Origin: Candidatus Roseilinea sp.
GTDB lineage: Bacteria > Chloroflexota > Anaerolineae > J036 > Brachytrichaceae
Assembly (NCBI GenBank): GCA_025998955.1
Contig: AP024676.1
Span: 1,612,001 to 1,676,000 of the forward strand
Reading direction: 5' to 3'
Length of the DNA: 64,000 bases
The notes below the pieces were generated by a model, which was not told the origin of the DNA, ran no database searches, and saw only the letters and a program-made list of their open reading frames with translations. The translations under genes and the position numbers were made by a program. Of the stretch, positions 16,985 through 24,931 are shown piece after piece (position 1 is the stretch's first letter; each line of letters opens with the position of its first letter).

Positions 16985-19900
16985 TCAAGGTGAGCTGAGT
17001 AGTTGGATGAACGATCCCAGCACGGACTGCTGATCCGCCGGCGCCAGCGCCATCGCACGACGGGCGTATTCGACCGCCAGCGTGATCTGGCGCGTGTCGC
17101 TGTAGAGCACGGCCAGGTTCTTGAGTGTGTTCCAATCGTTCGGGTTGCGTGCCAGTAAGGCCTGCATCGCGTTGATCGCAGCCGGCGCGTCGCCCAAATC
17201 CAGCGCGATGCGCGCCAGCTCCTGGTAGGCTTGGAGCGAATTGGGATCAACGGCCACGGCCTGGTTGAGTTCCTCACGCGCGCGCTCCAGGTCGGCGCGC
17301 CATTCGGCCTGGTTCGCCTGCCGGTCGAGCGTGCGCGCCTTCTCCAGATGCCACGCGGCGCGCAACAGATACGTCTGGCTGAACTTCTTATCGAGCGCGA
17401 GCGAGCGGTCGAGCCGGGTCTTCGCTTCTTCCAGGTTACCCAGCCGGGAGAGATACAGGCTCGCCCACTCGTTCCACAACTGCGCGTTGTTCGGGCTCAG
17501 GCGCGTGGCCGTCGCATATTCCTTCGACGCATTCTCGTAGCGACGCTGCGCGTCGGCTTCCAATTCGGCGATGCGCGCCGGATCCGGGTTCGCCCGCGTG
17601 CGCTCCAGATCCAACTCTGCCCGCACAATGTCGCCCGATTGTTGCCACATGCGGGCCAGATTCGCGCTGTGATCGGTATTGAACGGGTTGATGACGCGCG
17701 CTTCTTCCAGGATGATGCGCGCTGCCGTGAGCAAGTCCTGACGGCTGAGGTTGGCAGAGGGCAACGCGTCGGAACCATACGGGCGATTCCAGTTTTCCGG
17801 CTCATTGCCGATGATGCGCGTGAACGGCGCATCTTCGGGGATGGTCCTGGCCTGCGATGGGTTCGTCGTGGTCTTGGCTTTCTCCAACAACGCGCGACCC
17901 AGCCACAGATAGTAGAAGTCTTCGTTCGGCGCGAGCTGAATCGAACGGCGGTAATGCTCGATGGCCAGATCCCAGCCTTGAACGCCGCTGCCCTGCAACA
18001 ACTCACGTGAGCCTTCTTGGTCCCACGGGTTGGCCTGCTTGTAAACGATGTCGGCAGCGATCGGTTGCAGGTTGCTGTAGGCGACGGCGATGGGCACAGC
18101 GATCGCGCCGACGAACAGCCCGGTCAAGCCCGCATAGGACGCGCCCTTCGCCGGCCCGACCGGCTCTTCGCTGCGCAGCAAGAAGGCGCTGCCGATCATC
18201 ACCGCGGCAATCAGCAGGTACACGTAGGCGGGGAAGGCAGCTAATTGATCGGCGATGCCGAGCACGCTGCTGACCGAGTTTTGTTGCGCGGTAAAGAACG
18301 CCACCAGCCGGCCGGCGATGAATGTGCCGAATGCCACCCAGACGAAGGTAGCGATCGAGGCGACGAGCGCGCCAGCCGCCGTCGTGTGCTCATTGTCGCG
18401 CAATACGCCACCCGACCGAAGCTCGGCCAGGATGACGGCAACGCCGACGAGGAGCGTGATGAGAAACATCGCCAGCACGCCCAGGCTGGGCTGTCCCTTT
18501 AAGCGAGTCATCGCGTTGATGAAGACTTGGCCGGCAATCGTGCTGCGTTCGATGTTGTTGGTGAAATCGAAAGCCATGATGCCGAGAATCAAGCCCAGGA
18601 ACAGCCCATAGGCGGCAACGGTGCCGAACCACCCAGGCAACGCGAAGCCGCGACCAGCCGGCGCAGCCGTGCGCCGCGCCGCAGCCGCGCGCTGTTGCGC
18701 AGCGCGGCGTTGTCGTCGTGTGCCGCCTGCACCTTGGCGGTTATCTCCCGAATCGGCATTTCCAGATGCCGTAGGTTTCACCGAGACGGCTCCTGCGTCC
18801 GGCTTGCCGTCCATCGCCTCCGGCGCATCGCTCCGAAGCAAGCCGGCGCCAACCACGACCATCACACCGATCAGCGTCCAGAAGTACGTCCGAGTCGCCG
18901 CGATGGCGATGCCGGTGTGAATCTCGACGAAGTGCGCGATGACGGTGGAGACGATGGCGATGAGCAGCAACTGATCGCGCAACGAAAGTTGAATCGGTAA
19001 CGCCTCGTCATCGTCGCGGCGCGCGTTGATGATCGCGCTGACGAACAGGAAGATGGTCAATCCGAACACTACACCGGCGCCTACGGCGATGCCGAACAGC
19101 TCCCGGTGACCGGCTGCGATCGCGCCCAGGCCAAACAGCGTTGCGCCAGCGATCCACATCACGACGAACAGCAGCGCCTCGAATCGCGACGCGATCAGCC
19201 CGATCCAGCGGAAACCATAGTAGAGCACGCTGCCGAACAAGAACATGTAGGCGAGCAGCCCGAAGACGCCAGTGATGACCAACGCATCCCACGTCTCGTT
19301 GTGGCTGCGATCGGGCGAGGCATTACGCGCTTCGAAGTTCGCCAGGGCTGGCGGATAGAAGCGGTTGTAGGCGACGTACATAGATTCCGGCCCGTAGCCG
19401 ACGAGCGGCCGGATCGCATTGAACGCGTCGGGCGTGCCATCCGGCCGGGCGATCGGATCGTGCGGCGCGACCAGGTCGGCTGCGCCCTCCCAGATCAACA
19501 CGCGCACGGCGTTGGTGCCTTCTTGCGTCGTAAACACAGTGCTCAGGCGACGGAAGAGCGGGAACTGGCGCAGCCATTCGTAGTTCGGGTCGTTGCGCGT
19601 GATGTTGATGAAGTAGAGGAAGGCTAACCCGGCGACGCCGAGGCCGATCAACCCTACGGTGAGTTGCAGCCGAGCCTTCTGCCGGCGGACGAGTTGCGCC
19701 AACAACAGCACGACGAACAATACACCGACCAGCCAGCCAAGCTGCGGCCCCCGGCTGCCCGCCAAGATCAGCACGACGATGGCGTTGAACAGCGCAACCA
19801 GAATGTAGCACGCAGCGCGCACCACGTCCGACCAGCGGGGCTGATCGCTCTGCAGGATGGAGGCGAAGCTGTCGGCGATGCGATAGAACGTGATGAAGAA

Positions 19901-20554
19901 CGCCATCACCAGATAGGCGGCGATGAAGATCGAGTTGCCCATATTGCCGGCCACGCGCTCCACCGTGTCGCCGCCCCATGGCAGCGGGTCAAGCTGTAAG
20001 CGCTGCAGGAGGCCATAAATTGCGACCGGCAGCGAAGTGATGATTATGAGCGTGAGCAACCGATCGAGTTGCGCGCGCCGGCGCATCCCCTGCAGGATCA
20101 TCAGAAAGACCACGATGTAGGCGAAGGTGGTGTAGGTACCCTGCAGGCGCTGATACGACCCTAGCAGGCTGGTGCGTGGCGCGATCGAAAGCGCAGTGCT
20201 GATCATGTACACGACGACGATGATCAGCGTGGGCAACACGAGCGGCGTGCGCCAGGTCACGCTGCGGTCGCGATCCGGGTTGCGGAACTCCTCGACCCAC
20301 TTCACCACCCAGGCCATGGCCATGACCAGGGCGATCGAGCGCAGGGTGGTCAACTTGTCGGGCTCGAACACCCGGCTGGAGTAGATATTGAAGAACAACG
20401 GCACGACGATGATCGCCGCCAGCCAGCCGGCTTCGATCAGCCGGTCGCACCAGACGCTCAGCCGGCTGGCGAAGGCGGCCGGCGCGGCCATCGCGCTACG
20501 TTCGACACCGGGCACTACGCCAGTAGCCTGCGCCGTTGCACCCACACTCGACAT
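16985..20554 (-). CDS. O-antigen ligase/polymerase with C-terminal TPR domain
   Basis: 1189 residues. About 20 hydrophobic helices span residues 30-830, with the Wzy/WaaL-type loop RPLVGYGPESMYVAYNRFYPP near 400 and a following SHNETWDALVITGVFGLLAYM. A low-complexity Ala/Arg/Gln linker (about 640) splits the helices into two blocks. The last ~330 residues are tetratricopeptide-like repeats (AVDPNSLQAYQELARIALDLGD, ARNPNDWNTLKNLAVLYSDTR). It probably polymerises or transfers polysaccharide at the membrane, with the TPR part as a protein-binding platform. A GAGGTGG ribosome-binding site precedes the ATG at 20554. Confidence 0.88.
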   Translation of the reverse strand: MSSVGATAQATGVVPGVERSAMAAPAAFASRLSVWCDRLIEAGWLAAIIVVPLFFNIYSSRVFEPDKLTTLRSIALVMAMAWVVKWVEEFRNPDRDRSVTWRTPLVLPTLIIVVVYMISTALSIAPRTSLLGSYQRLQGTYTTFAYIVVFLMILQGMRRRAQLDRLLTLIIITSLPVAIYGLLQRLQLDPLPWGGDTVERVAGNMGNSIFIAAYLVMAFFITFYRIADSFASILQSDQPRWSDVVRAACYILVALFNAIVVLILAGSRGPQLGWLVGVLFVVLLLAQLVRRQKARLQLTVGLIGLGVAGLAFLYFINITRNDPNYEWLRQFPLFRRLSTVFTTQEGTNAVRVLIWEGAADLVAPHDPIARPDGTPDAFNAIRPLVGYGPESMYVAYNRFYPPALANFEARNASPDRSHNETWDALVITGVFGLLAYMFLFGSVLYYGFRWIGLIASRFEALLFVVMWIAGATLFGLGAIAAGHRELFGIAVGAGVVFGLTIFLFVSAIINARRDDDEALPIQLSLRDQLLLIAIVSTVIAHFVEIHTGIAIAATRTYFWTLIGVMVVVGAGLLRSDAPEAMDGKPDAGAVSVKPTASGNADSGDNRQGAGGTRRQRRAAQQRAAAARRTAAPAGRGFALPGWFGTVAAYGLFLGLILGIMAFDFTNNIERSTIAGQVFINAMTRLKGQPSLGVLAMFLITLLVGVAVILAELRSGGVLRDNEHTTAAGALVASIATFVWVAFGTFIAGRLVAFFTAQQNSVSSVLGIADQLAAFPAYVYLLIAAVMIGSAFLLRSEEPVGPAKGASYAGLTGLFVGAIAVPIAVAYSNLQPIAADIVYKQANPWDQEGSRELLQGSGVQGWDLAIEHYRRSIQLAPNEDFYYLWLGRALLEKAKTTTNPSQARTIPEDAPFTRIIGNEPENWNRPYGSDALPSANLSRQDLLTAARIILEEARVINPFNTDHSANLARMWQQSGDIVRAELDLERTRANPDPARIAELEADAQRRYENASKEYATATRLSPNNAQLWNEWASLYLSRLGNLEEAKTRLDRSLALDKKFSQTYLLRAAWHLEKARTLDRQANQAEWRADLERAREELNQAVAVDPNSLQAYQELARIALDLGDAPAAINAMQALLARNPNDWNTLKNLAVLYSDTRQITLAVEYARRAMALAPADQQSVLGSFIQLLSSP

Positions 20555-20760
20555 GTAATGTCCACCTCGGAATTCGCCGGAAGTTATACAGGCCTATCCT
20601 ACCCTCGCCGCATTAGGAAGACGTGAACCTCGCTCAAGGAACAACACTCTAGCACAGCAGAAGCGCTTTGGTATCATTCGCGCGGGAAGAGCATAACACG
20701 CGAGCCTGTGCATCGCGGCCCAACCCACGGAACGACCTCGAACTCACAGAGAGAAACGAC
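20555..20760. other. Divergent intergenic region before gcvH
   Basis: 206 bases between the divergent O-antigen ligase and gcvH genes. They must contain both promoters. A weak TATCAT box occurs near 20672 for gcvH. I looked for a glycine riboswitch and do not see the conserved cores. Confidence 0.4.
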
Positions 20761-21156
20761 ATGGCATCCAAAATTGATCCATCCGCGCGCTATCTGAAAA
20801 CCCACGAATGGGCGCGCATCGAAGGCGATGAGATCGTATGCGGCATCAGCGACCACGCACAAGCCGCGATGAACGACCTGGTCTATGTAGAGCTGCCACG
20901 CGTCGGCGCGACGTATAAAGCCGGCGAAGCATTTGGCGTGGTGGAGTCGGTCAAAGCCGCCTCGGACGTCTACATGCCCGTCAGCGGCACGATCACGGCC
21001 GTCAACACACAACTCGAGAGCAAGCCGGAGACGATCAACCAAGATCCGTACCAGGCCGGCTGGATGATCCGCATTAAGCCCGACAACATGGCCGAGTTCG
21101 ATAACCTGCTCGACGCAGCCGCCTACGAGCAGTTGCTGAAGGAAGCCGAGAATTAG
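20761..21156 (+). CDS. gcvH: Glycine cleavage system H protein
   Basis: 131 residues. The lipoyl-carrier fold is clear: YLKTHEWARIEGDEIVCGIS at the start, DLVYVELPRVGATYKAGEAFG, and the lipoylation site VVESVKAASDVYMP, with the modified lysine near residue 65. NQDPYQAGWMIRIKP closes the domain. It shuttles the aminomethyl group from the P-protein to the T-protein. It is directly followed by gcvPA. Neither gcvT nor gcvPB is nearby. Start at 20761 with an upstream AGAGAGAAA. Confidence 0.97.
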   Translation: MASKIDPSARYLKTHEWARIEGDEIVCGISDHAQAAMNDLVYVELPRVGATYKAGEAFGVVESVKAASDVYMPVSGTITAVNTQLESKPETINQDPYQAGWMIRIKPDNMAEFDNLLDAAAYEQLLKEAEN

Positions 21157-21230
21157 GAATTGAAAGTTGAGAATTGAGAAAGGAAGTCCCCTTATCCAAT
21201 TTTCAATTTTCAATTTTCAATTTTCAATTT
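21155..21230. repeat. Heptamer fold-back repeat between gcvH and gcvPA
   Basis: The left arm (21155-21180) has GAATTGA-type units. The right arm (21196-21230) has at least four TTTTCAA units. The arms are largely complementary and could pair into an AT-rich hairpin directly before the gcvPA start. The right arm ends 3 bases before the ATG, so it may affect translation. Confidence 0.75.
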
Positions 21231-21233
21231 GCG

Positions 21234-22556
21234 ATGAATTACATCCCGCACACCGACGAAGAGCGCCGCGAGATGCTCGCGCGCATCGGCGTCGAGCACA
21301 TCGAAGACCTGTTCGTTGCGATCCCGGAAAAGTTTCGCTTCCCGCGCCTGAATTTGCCCGAGGCCGTGACCGAGATGGAGGCGATGTGGGAGCTCGGCGC
21401 GCTGGCCGACGCCAACGCCGACGTCAACCACCACGCCTGCTTCCTCGGCGCCGGCGCCTACAATCACTACATCCCCAGCTTGGTGGACCACATCATCCGG
21501 CGCGGCGAGTTCTTCACCGCCTACACGCCTTACCAGCCGGAGGTTAGCCAGGGCACGTTGCAGGCCATCTTCGAGTTCCAGAGCATGATGAGCGCGCTGA
21601 CCGGGTTGGAGATCAGCACGGCTTCGCACTACGACGGCGCGACGGCATTTGCCGAGGCCGCGCTGATGTCCATGGCCATCACGCAGCGCCACAAAGTGAT
21701 CGTCTCGTGCGCCATCCACCCGCATTACCGTCGCGTGCTTCGCACCTATACACAGTTTCATCCCAACGTCGAGATCATCGAGGCCGACCTCACCGACCTT
21801 GCCGACCTGATTGACCGGAGCACCGCCTGCGTCTGCATCCAGAACCCGAACTTCTTTGGCCAGTTCGAGGACGTGACCGGGCTGGCCGACCGCATTCACG
21901 CTGCAGGCGCGCTCTTCGTCACCGTCGTCAACCCGATCTCGCTTGGACTGTTCAAGCCGCCGGCGGAATACGGCGCAGACATCGCGGTGGGCGAAGGTCA
22001 GCCGCTCGGCATTCCGCTGAGCTTCGGCGGGCCGTACCTCGGCTTCTTCTGCACCCGCCGCGAGTTCATGCGCCGCATCCCCGGCCGGATCGTCGGCGAG
22101 ACGGTAGATCGCGAGGGCAAGCGCGGCTACGTGCTCACGCTCAAGACACGCGAGCAAGACATTCGCCGCGAGAAAGCCACCAGCAACATCTGCACCAACC
22201 AGGGCTTGATGGCGCTCGCCGCATGCGTTTACATGAGCGTGATGGGCAAGCATGGCCTGCGCCAGGCAGCACACCTGTGTTACCAAAAGGCGCACTATGC
22301 CGCCGACCGCATCGGCAAGCTGGAGGGCTGGCGCGTGTGGACGGACAAGCCGTTCTTCAACGAGTTCGTCGTGGCCTGTCCTGCGCCGGTGAAGGAGATC
22401 AACGACTATCTGCTCGATGAGCACGACATCATCGGCGGTTACGACCTGGGCCGGGATTACCCCGAGCTGCCGGATCACATGCTGCTGTGCTGCACCGAGA
22501 CGAACACGCGCGAGGAAATTGACGCGCTGGTGGAAGCCCTGGCGGAATTGACGTGA
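21234..22556 (+). CDS. gcvPA: Glycine dehydrogenase (decarboxylating) subunit 1
   Basis: 440 residues. It starts MNYIPHTDEERREMLARIG as the family does. Diagnostic blocks are FLGAGAYNHYIPSLVDHIIRRGEFFTAYTPYQPE, QFEDVTG, GEGQPLGIPLSFGGPYLGFF and REQDIRREKATSNICTNQ. This is the N-terminal half of the PLP-dependent P-protein in its two-subunit form. The lysine-carrying GcvPB partner should exist but is not downstream here. A GC-rich hairpin follows the stop. It probably shares a transcript with gcvH. Confidence 0.96.
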   Translation: MNYIPHTDEERREMLARIGVEHIEDLFVAIPEKFRFPRLNLPEAVTEMEAMWELGALADANADVNHHACFLGAGAYNHYIPSLVDHIIRRGEFFTAYTPYQPEVSQGTLQAIFEFQSMMSALTGLEISTASHYDGATAFAEAALMSMAITQRHKVIVSCAIHPHYRRVLRTYTQFHPNVEIIEADLTDLADLIDRSTACVCIQNPNFFGQFEDVTGLADRIHAAGALFVTVVNPISLGLFKPPAEYGADIAVGEGQPLGIPLSFGGPYLGFFCTRREFMRRIPGRIVGETVDREGKRGYVLTLKTREQDIRREKATSNICTNQGLMALAACVYMSVMGKHGLRQAAHLCYQKAHYAADRIGKLEGWRVWTDKPFFNEFVVACPAPVKEINDYLLDEHDIIGGYDLGRDYPELPDHMLLCCTETNTREEIDALVEALAELT

Positions 22557-22576
22557 GCCTAGACGCACGCACTAAC

Positions 22577-22617
22577 TTCCCACTCCCGACTCCGGCTCGC
22601 AAAGTCGGGAGTGAGGA
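22577..22617 (+). terminator. GC-rich hairpin after gcvPA
   Basis: CACTCCCGACT (22581-22591) pairs perfectly with AGTCGGGAGTG (22603-22613) across an 11-base loop; flanking bases extend the stem. There is no U-run, so termination is inferred rather than certain. Confidence 0.5.
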
Positions 22618-22640
22618 ATCGGACACATCAACACACGACT

Positions 22641-23720
22641 ATGACGCCTTCATCAAAACTTCGCGCTGCAGTCATCGGCGTGGGCGTGGGTTGGAACCAC
22701 ATCGAAGGCTACCAGACCCACCCCAACTGTGAATTGGCCGCGATCTGCGACGTCAACCCAGCCATCTTGAAAGAGCGCGGCGACCGGTTCAACATCCCCG
22801 AGTCACGCCGCTTCACCGACTATCACGACGTGCTGAAATCGGACGAGGTGGATGTCGTCAGCATCGCCCTGCCCAACTGGCTGCACGAACCGGTCGCCTG
22901 CGAAGCGTTCGCCCACGGCAAGCACGTGCTGTGCGAAAAGCCGCTTGCCACATCGGTCGAGGCCGGCCGGCGCATGATCGAAGCAGCCCGTGCAGCGAAC
23001 AAGACGCTGATGGTGTGCTACAACCATCGCTACCGCCCGGAGATCGTCTGGCTGAAAGGCCAGATCCGCGCCGGCGACTTCGGCCACATCTACGCGGCCA
23101 AAGCCGGCTGGCTGCGCGAAGGGTGGATCCCCACGCATGGCCAATGGTTCACGCAGAAAGAACGCGCCGGCGGCGGCGCGCTGATTGACCTGGGCGTGCA
23201 TGTGCTCGACCTGGCCCTGTGGCTGATGGGCTATCCACGACCGGTCGCTGTAAGCGGCGCGGCGTTCGCCGAGTTCGGCCCGCGCAGGCAAAAGACCAAG
23301 CCCCGTGACATCAAGCCGGCCAACTTCGACGTGGACGACATGGGCCTCGGCTTTGTGCGCTTTGCCGACGGCGCCGTGCTACAGTTCGAGTCGGCCTGGG
23401 CATCGCATCGCGAGCCAATGCAAGATGGCTTTTACGTGCGGCTGTTCGGCAGCGAGGCCGGCGCAAACTTCTACACCGGCGCACCTAACGGCGAGACCGT
23501 CGTGATGTATAAACTTGTCAACGATCAGCCGGCGACCATCGTGCCGCGCCTGCCCGCCGGCGTCAGCGGCCACTGCATCGCCGTGCATCACTTCGTGGAC
23601 TGCGTGCTAAGCGGCGCGACACCCGAATCGCCCGGCGAGCACGGCCTGATGGGCTTGCAGATCATTGACGCCATCTATCGCTCATCGCAGGAAGGGCGAG
23701 AGGTGAGAATTGAGAATTGA
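22641..23720 (+). CDS. Gfo/Idh/MocA-family oxidoreductase
   Basis: 359 residues from the ATG at 22641. The N-terminal NAD(P)-binding fold starts LRAAVIGVGVGWNHIEGY. It contains the family motif EKPLATSVEAG near residue 105 and LIDLGVHVLDLALWLMG (catalytic histidine region) near 188. These enzymes oxidise or reduce sugars, cyclitols and related compounds; the substrate is unknown. The last residues (REVRIEN) and the TGA stop are encoded by the start of a long heptamer repeat, so the original C-terminus may have been altered by it. Confidence 0.9.
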   Translation: MTPSSKLRAAVIGVGVGWNHIEGYQTHPNCELAAICDVNPAILKERGDRFNIPESRRFTDYHDVLKSDEVDVVSIALPNWLHEPVACEAFAHGKHVLCEKPLATSVEAGRRMIEAARAANKTLMVCYNHRYRPEIVWLKGQIRAGDFGHIYAAKAGWLREGWIPTHGQWFTQKERAGGGALIDLGVHVLDLALWLMGYPRPVAVSGAAFAEFGPRRQKTKPRDIKPANFDVDDMGLGFVRFADGAVLQFESAWASHREPMQDGFYVRLFGSEAGANFYTGAPNGETVVMYKLVNDQPATIVPRLPAGVSGHCIAVHHFVDCVLSGATPESPGEHGLMGLQIIDAIYRSSQEGREVRIEN

Positions 23721-23880
23721 GAATTGAGAATTCAGAATTCAGAATTCAGAATTCAGAATTCAGAATTCAGAATTCAGAATTGATGATTAGAGATTGGAGA
23801 TTCCGAGTTACCGGATACCAGTAACCAGTAACCAGTAACTAGCAACCAGCAACCAGCAACTAGCAACTAGCAACTAACGA
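23704..23880. repeat. Long compound heptamer repeat (three unit families)
   Basis: About 175 bases made almost wholly of 7-bp units. First GAATTGA/GAATTCA (roughly 11 copies, 23704-23783), then GATTAGA/GATTGGA (to about 23804), then CCAGTAA grading into CCAGCAA/CTAGCAA (about 23816-23877). The GAATTC units are themselves palindromic. The block fills the whole gap between the oxidoreductase and the cobalamin-binding gene. Confidence 0.9.
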
Positions 23881-23894
23881 CTATCCACCAGAAG

Positions 23895-24872
23895 ATGCGC
23901 ATCGTCTCTCTTTTACCCAGTGCGACAGAAATCGTGTGCTTGCTCGGCCTGCGCGATTCGCTCGTCGGCCGCAGCCACGAATGCGACTATCCACCCGACG
24001 TCGCCGATGTGCCGGTGATGACGTTCAGCAGCATCGGCGTCACCGACACGGACGGCCAAATCAACCCGGCGCTCACCAGCGCGGAGATTGACGCGCGGGT
24101 GTCGCAGCAATTGCGCGACGGCCTCAGCCTCTATGGCCTGCACGCGGACCGGCTCGACGCTGCGAAGCCCGACCTCATCCTGACCCAGGAGTTGTGTGAC
24201 GTGTGCGCCGTGTCATACGACACGGTGCGTGCCGTCGTGCGCGACCTCAGCCACAAGTGGGAAGGCCCGGCGCAAGTCGTCTCGCTGGAGCCGACCGACA
24301 TCGAGAGCGTCTTCCAGACCATCCTCACTGTCGGCGAGCTGACCGGGACGGGAGACGTGGCAAAGGCGCGCGTGCAGGAGCTGCGCGACCGGCTGGATCG
24401 CGTGCGCGAAGCGCTGGCCGGCATCGTCCATCACCCGACCGTCGCCGCGCTGGAGTGGCTCGATCCGCCATTTGCCCCGGGTCACTGGGTGCCGGAGCAG
24501 ATCGAGATCGCCGGCGGCAATCCGGTGCTCGGCCGCAAAGGCCGGCCCAGCTTCCGCTGCACCTGGGACGACGTCGCGCGCACCCAGGCCGAATGCGTGA
24601 TCGCCATGCCTTGCGGCTTCGACCTGGCCGGCAGCGTGCGCGAGTTCCAAAATGCCGCCGCGCGCGATGTCTGGCGCGATCTGCCGGCAACGTATCTGTG
24701 GCAACTCTACGCCGTAGACGCGACGTCGTATTTCAGCCGGCCCGGCCCGCGCGTCGTAGACGGCGTGGAAATCCTGGCCGGCATCCTGCATCCGAACCGC
24801 TGGCCGGCGCCCGGCCCGGACCGCGCGCTGCGCGTGAACGACCTCATGCCAGATTGGCAGCCGGCGCCCTGA
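23895..24872 (+). CDS. Cobalamin-binding protein, BtuF-like, without signal peptide
   Basis: 325 residues of the class III periplasmic-binding fold. The N-terminus MRIVSLLPSATEIVCLLGL is followed by LVGRSHECDYPPDV, then LILTQELCDVCAVSYDTV, a long linking helix, and AALEWLDPPFAPGHWVPEQIEIAGG. It matches BtuF-like proteins but begins directly with the first beta strand, so it has no export signal and should be cytoplasmic. A role in holding or sensing a corrinoid is inferred. No B12 riboswitch is visible upstream, only repeats. A B12-dependent mutase is encoded at 695-2410. Confidence 0.85.
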   Translation: MRIVSLLPSATEIVCLLGLRDSLVGRSHECDYPPDVADVPVMTFSSIGVTDTDGQINPALTSAEIDARVSQQLRDGLSLYGLHADRLDAAKPDLILTQELCDVCAVSYDTVRAVVRDLSHKWEGPAQVVSLEPTDIESVFQTILTVGELTGTGDVAKARVQELRDRLDRVREALAGIVHHPTVAALEWLDPPFAPGHWVPEQIEIAGGNPVLGRKGRPSFRCTWDDVARTQAECVIAMPCGFDLAGSVREFQNAAARDVWRDLPATYLWQLYAVDATSYFSRPGPRVVDGVEILAGILHPNRWPAPGPDRALRVNDLMPDWQPAP

Positions 24873-24931
24873 CCCGCGCCTCGCGCGATCCCGCTTGCCC
24901 TTTCTGCCAGCTTATCTATCATCCGCCTCGG

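Noticed and set aside
16936-17277. Extension of the WecA-like frame into the O-antigen ligase gene
   Set aside because: Arg/Trp/Ser-rich shadow translation; the membrane protein starts at MVELLLLFFG (16935).
20555-20760. Possible glycine riboswitch before gcvH
   Set aside because: No conserved aptamer core or tandem arrangement seen.
23704-23880. Possible CRISPR array because of regular repeats
   Set aside because: Units are 7 bp with no spacers; it is a tandem heptamer block.
23721-23894. Possible cobalamin riboswitch before the B12-binding protein
   Set aside because: The region is made of heptamer repeats and lacks a B12-box-like motif.
24203-24931. Long N-terminal extension of the tandem SDR frame
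   Set aside because: It is arginine-rich low-complexity translation inside the cobalamin-binding gene; the real start is the ATG at 24932.
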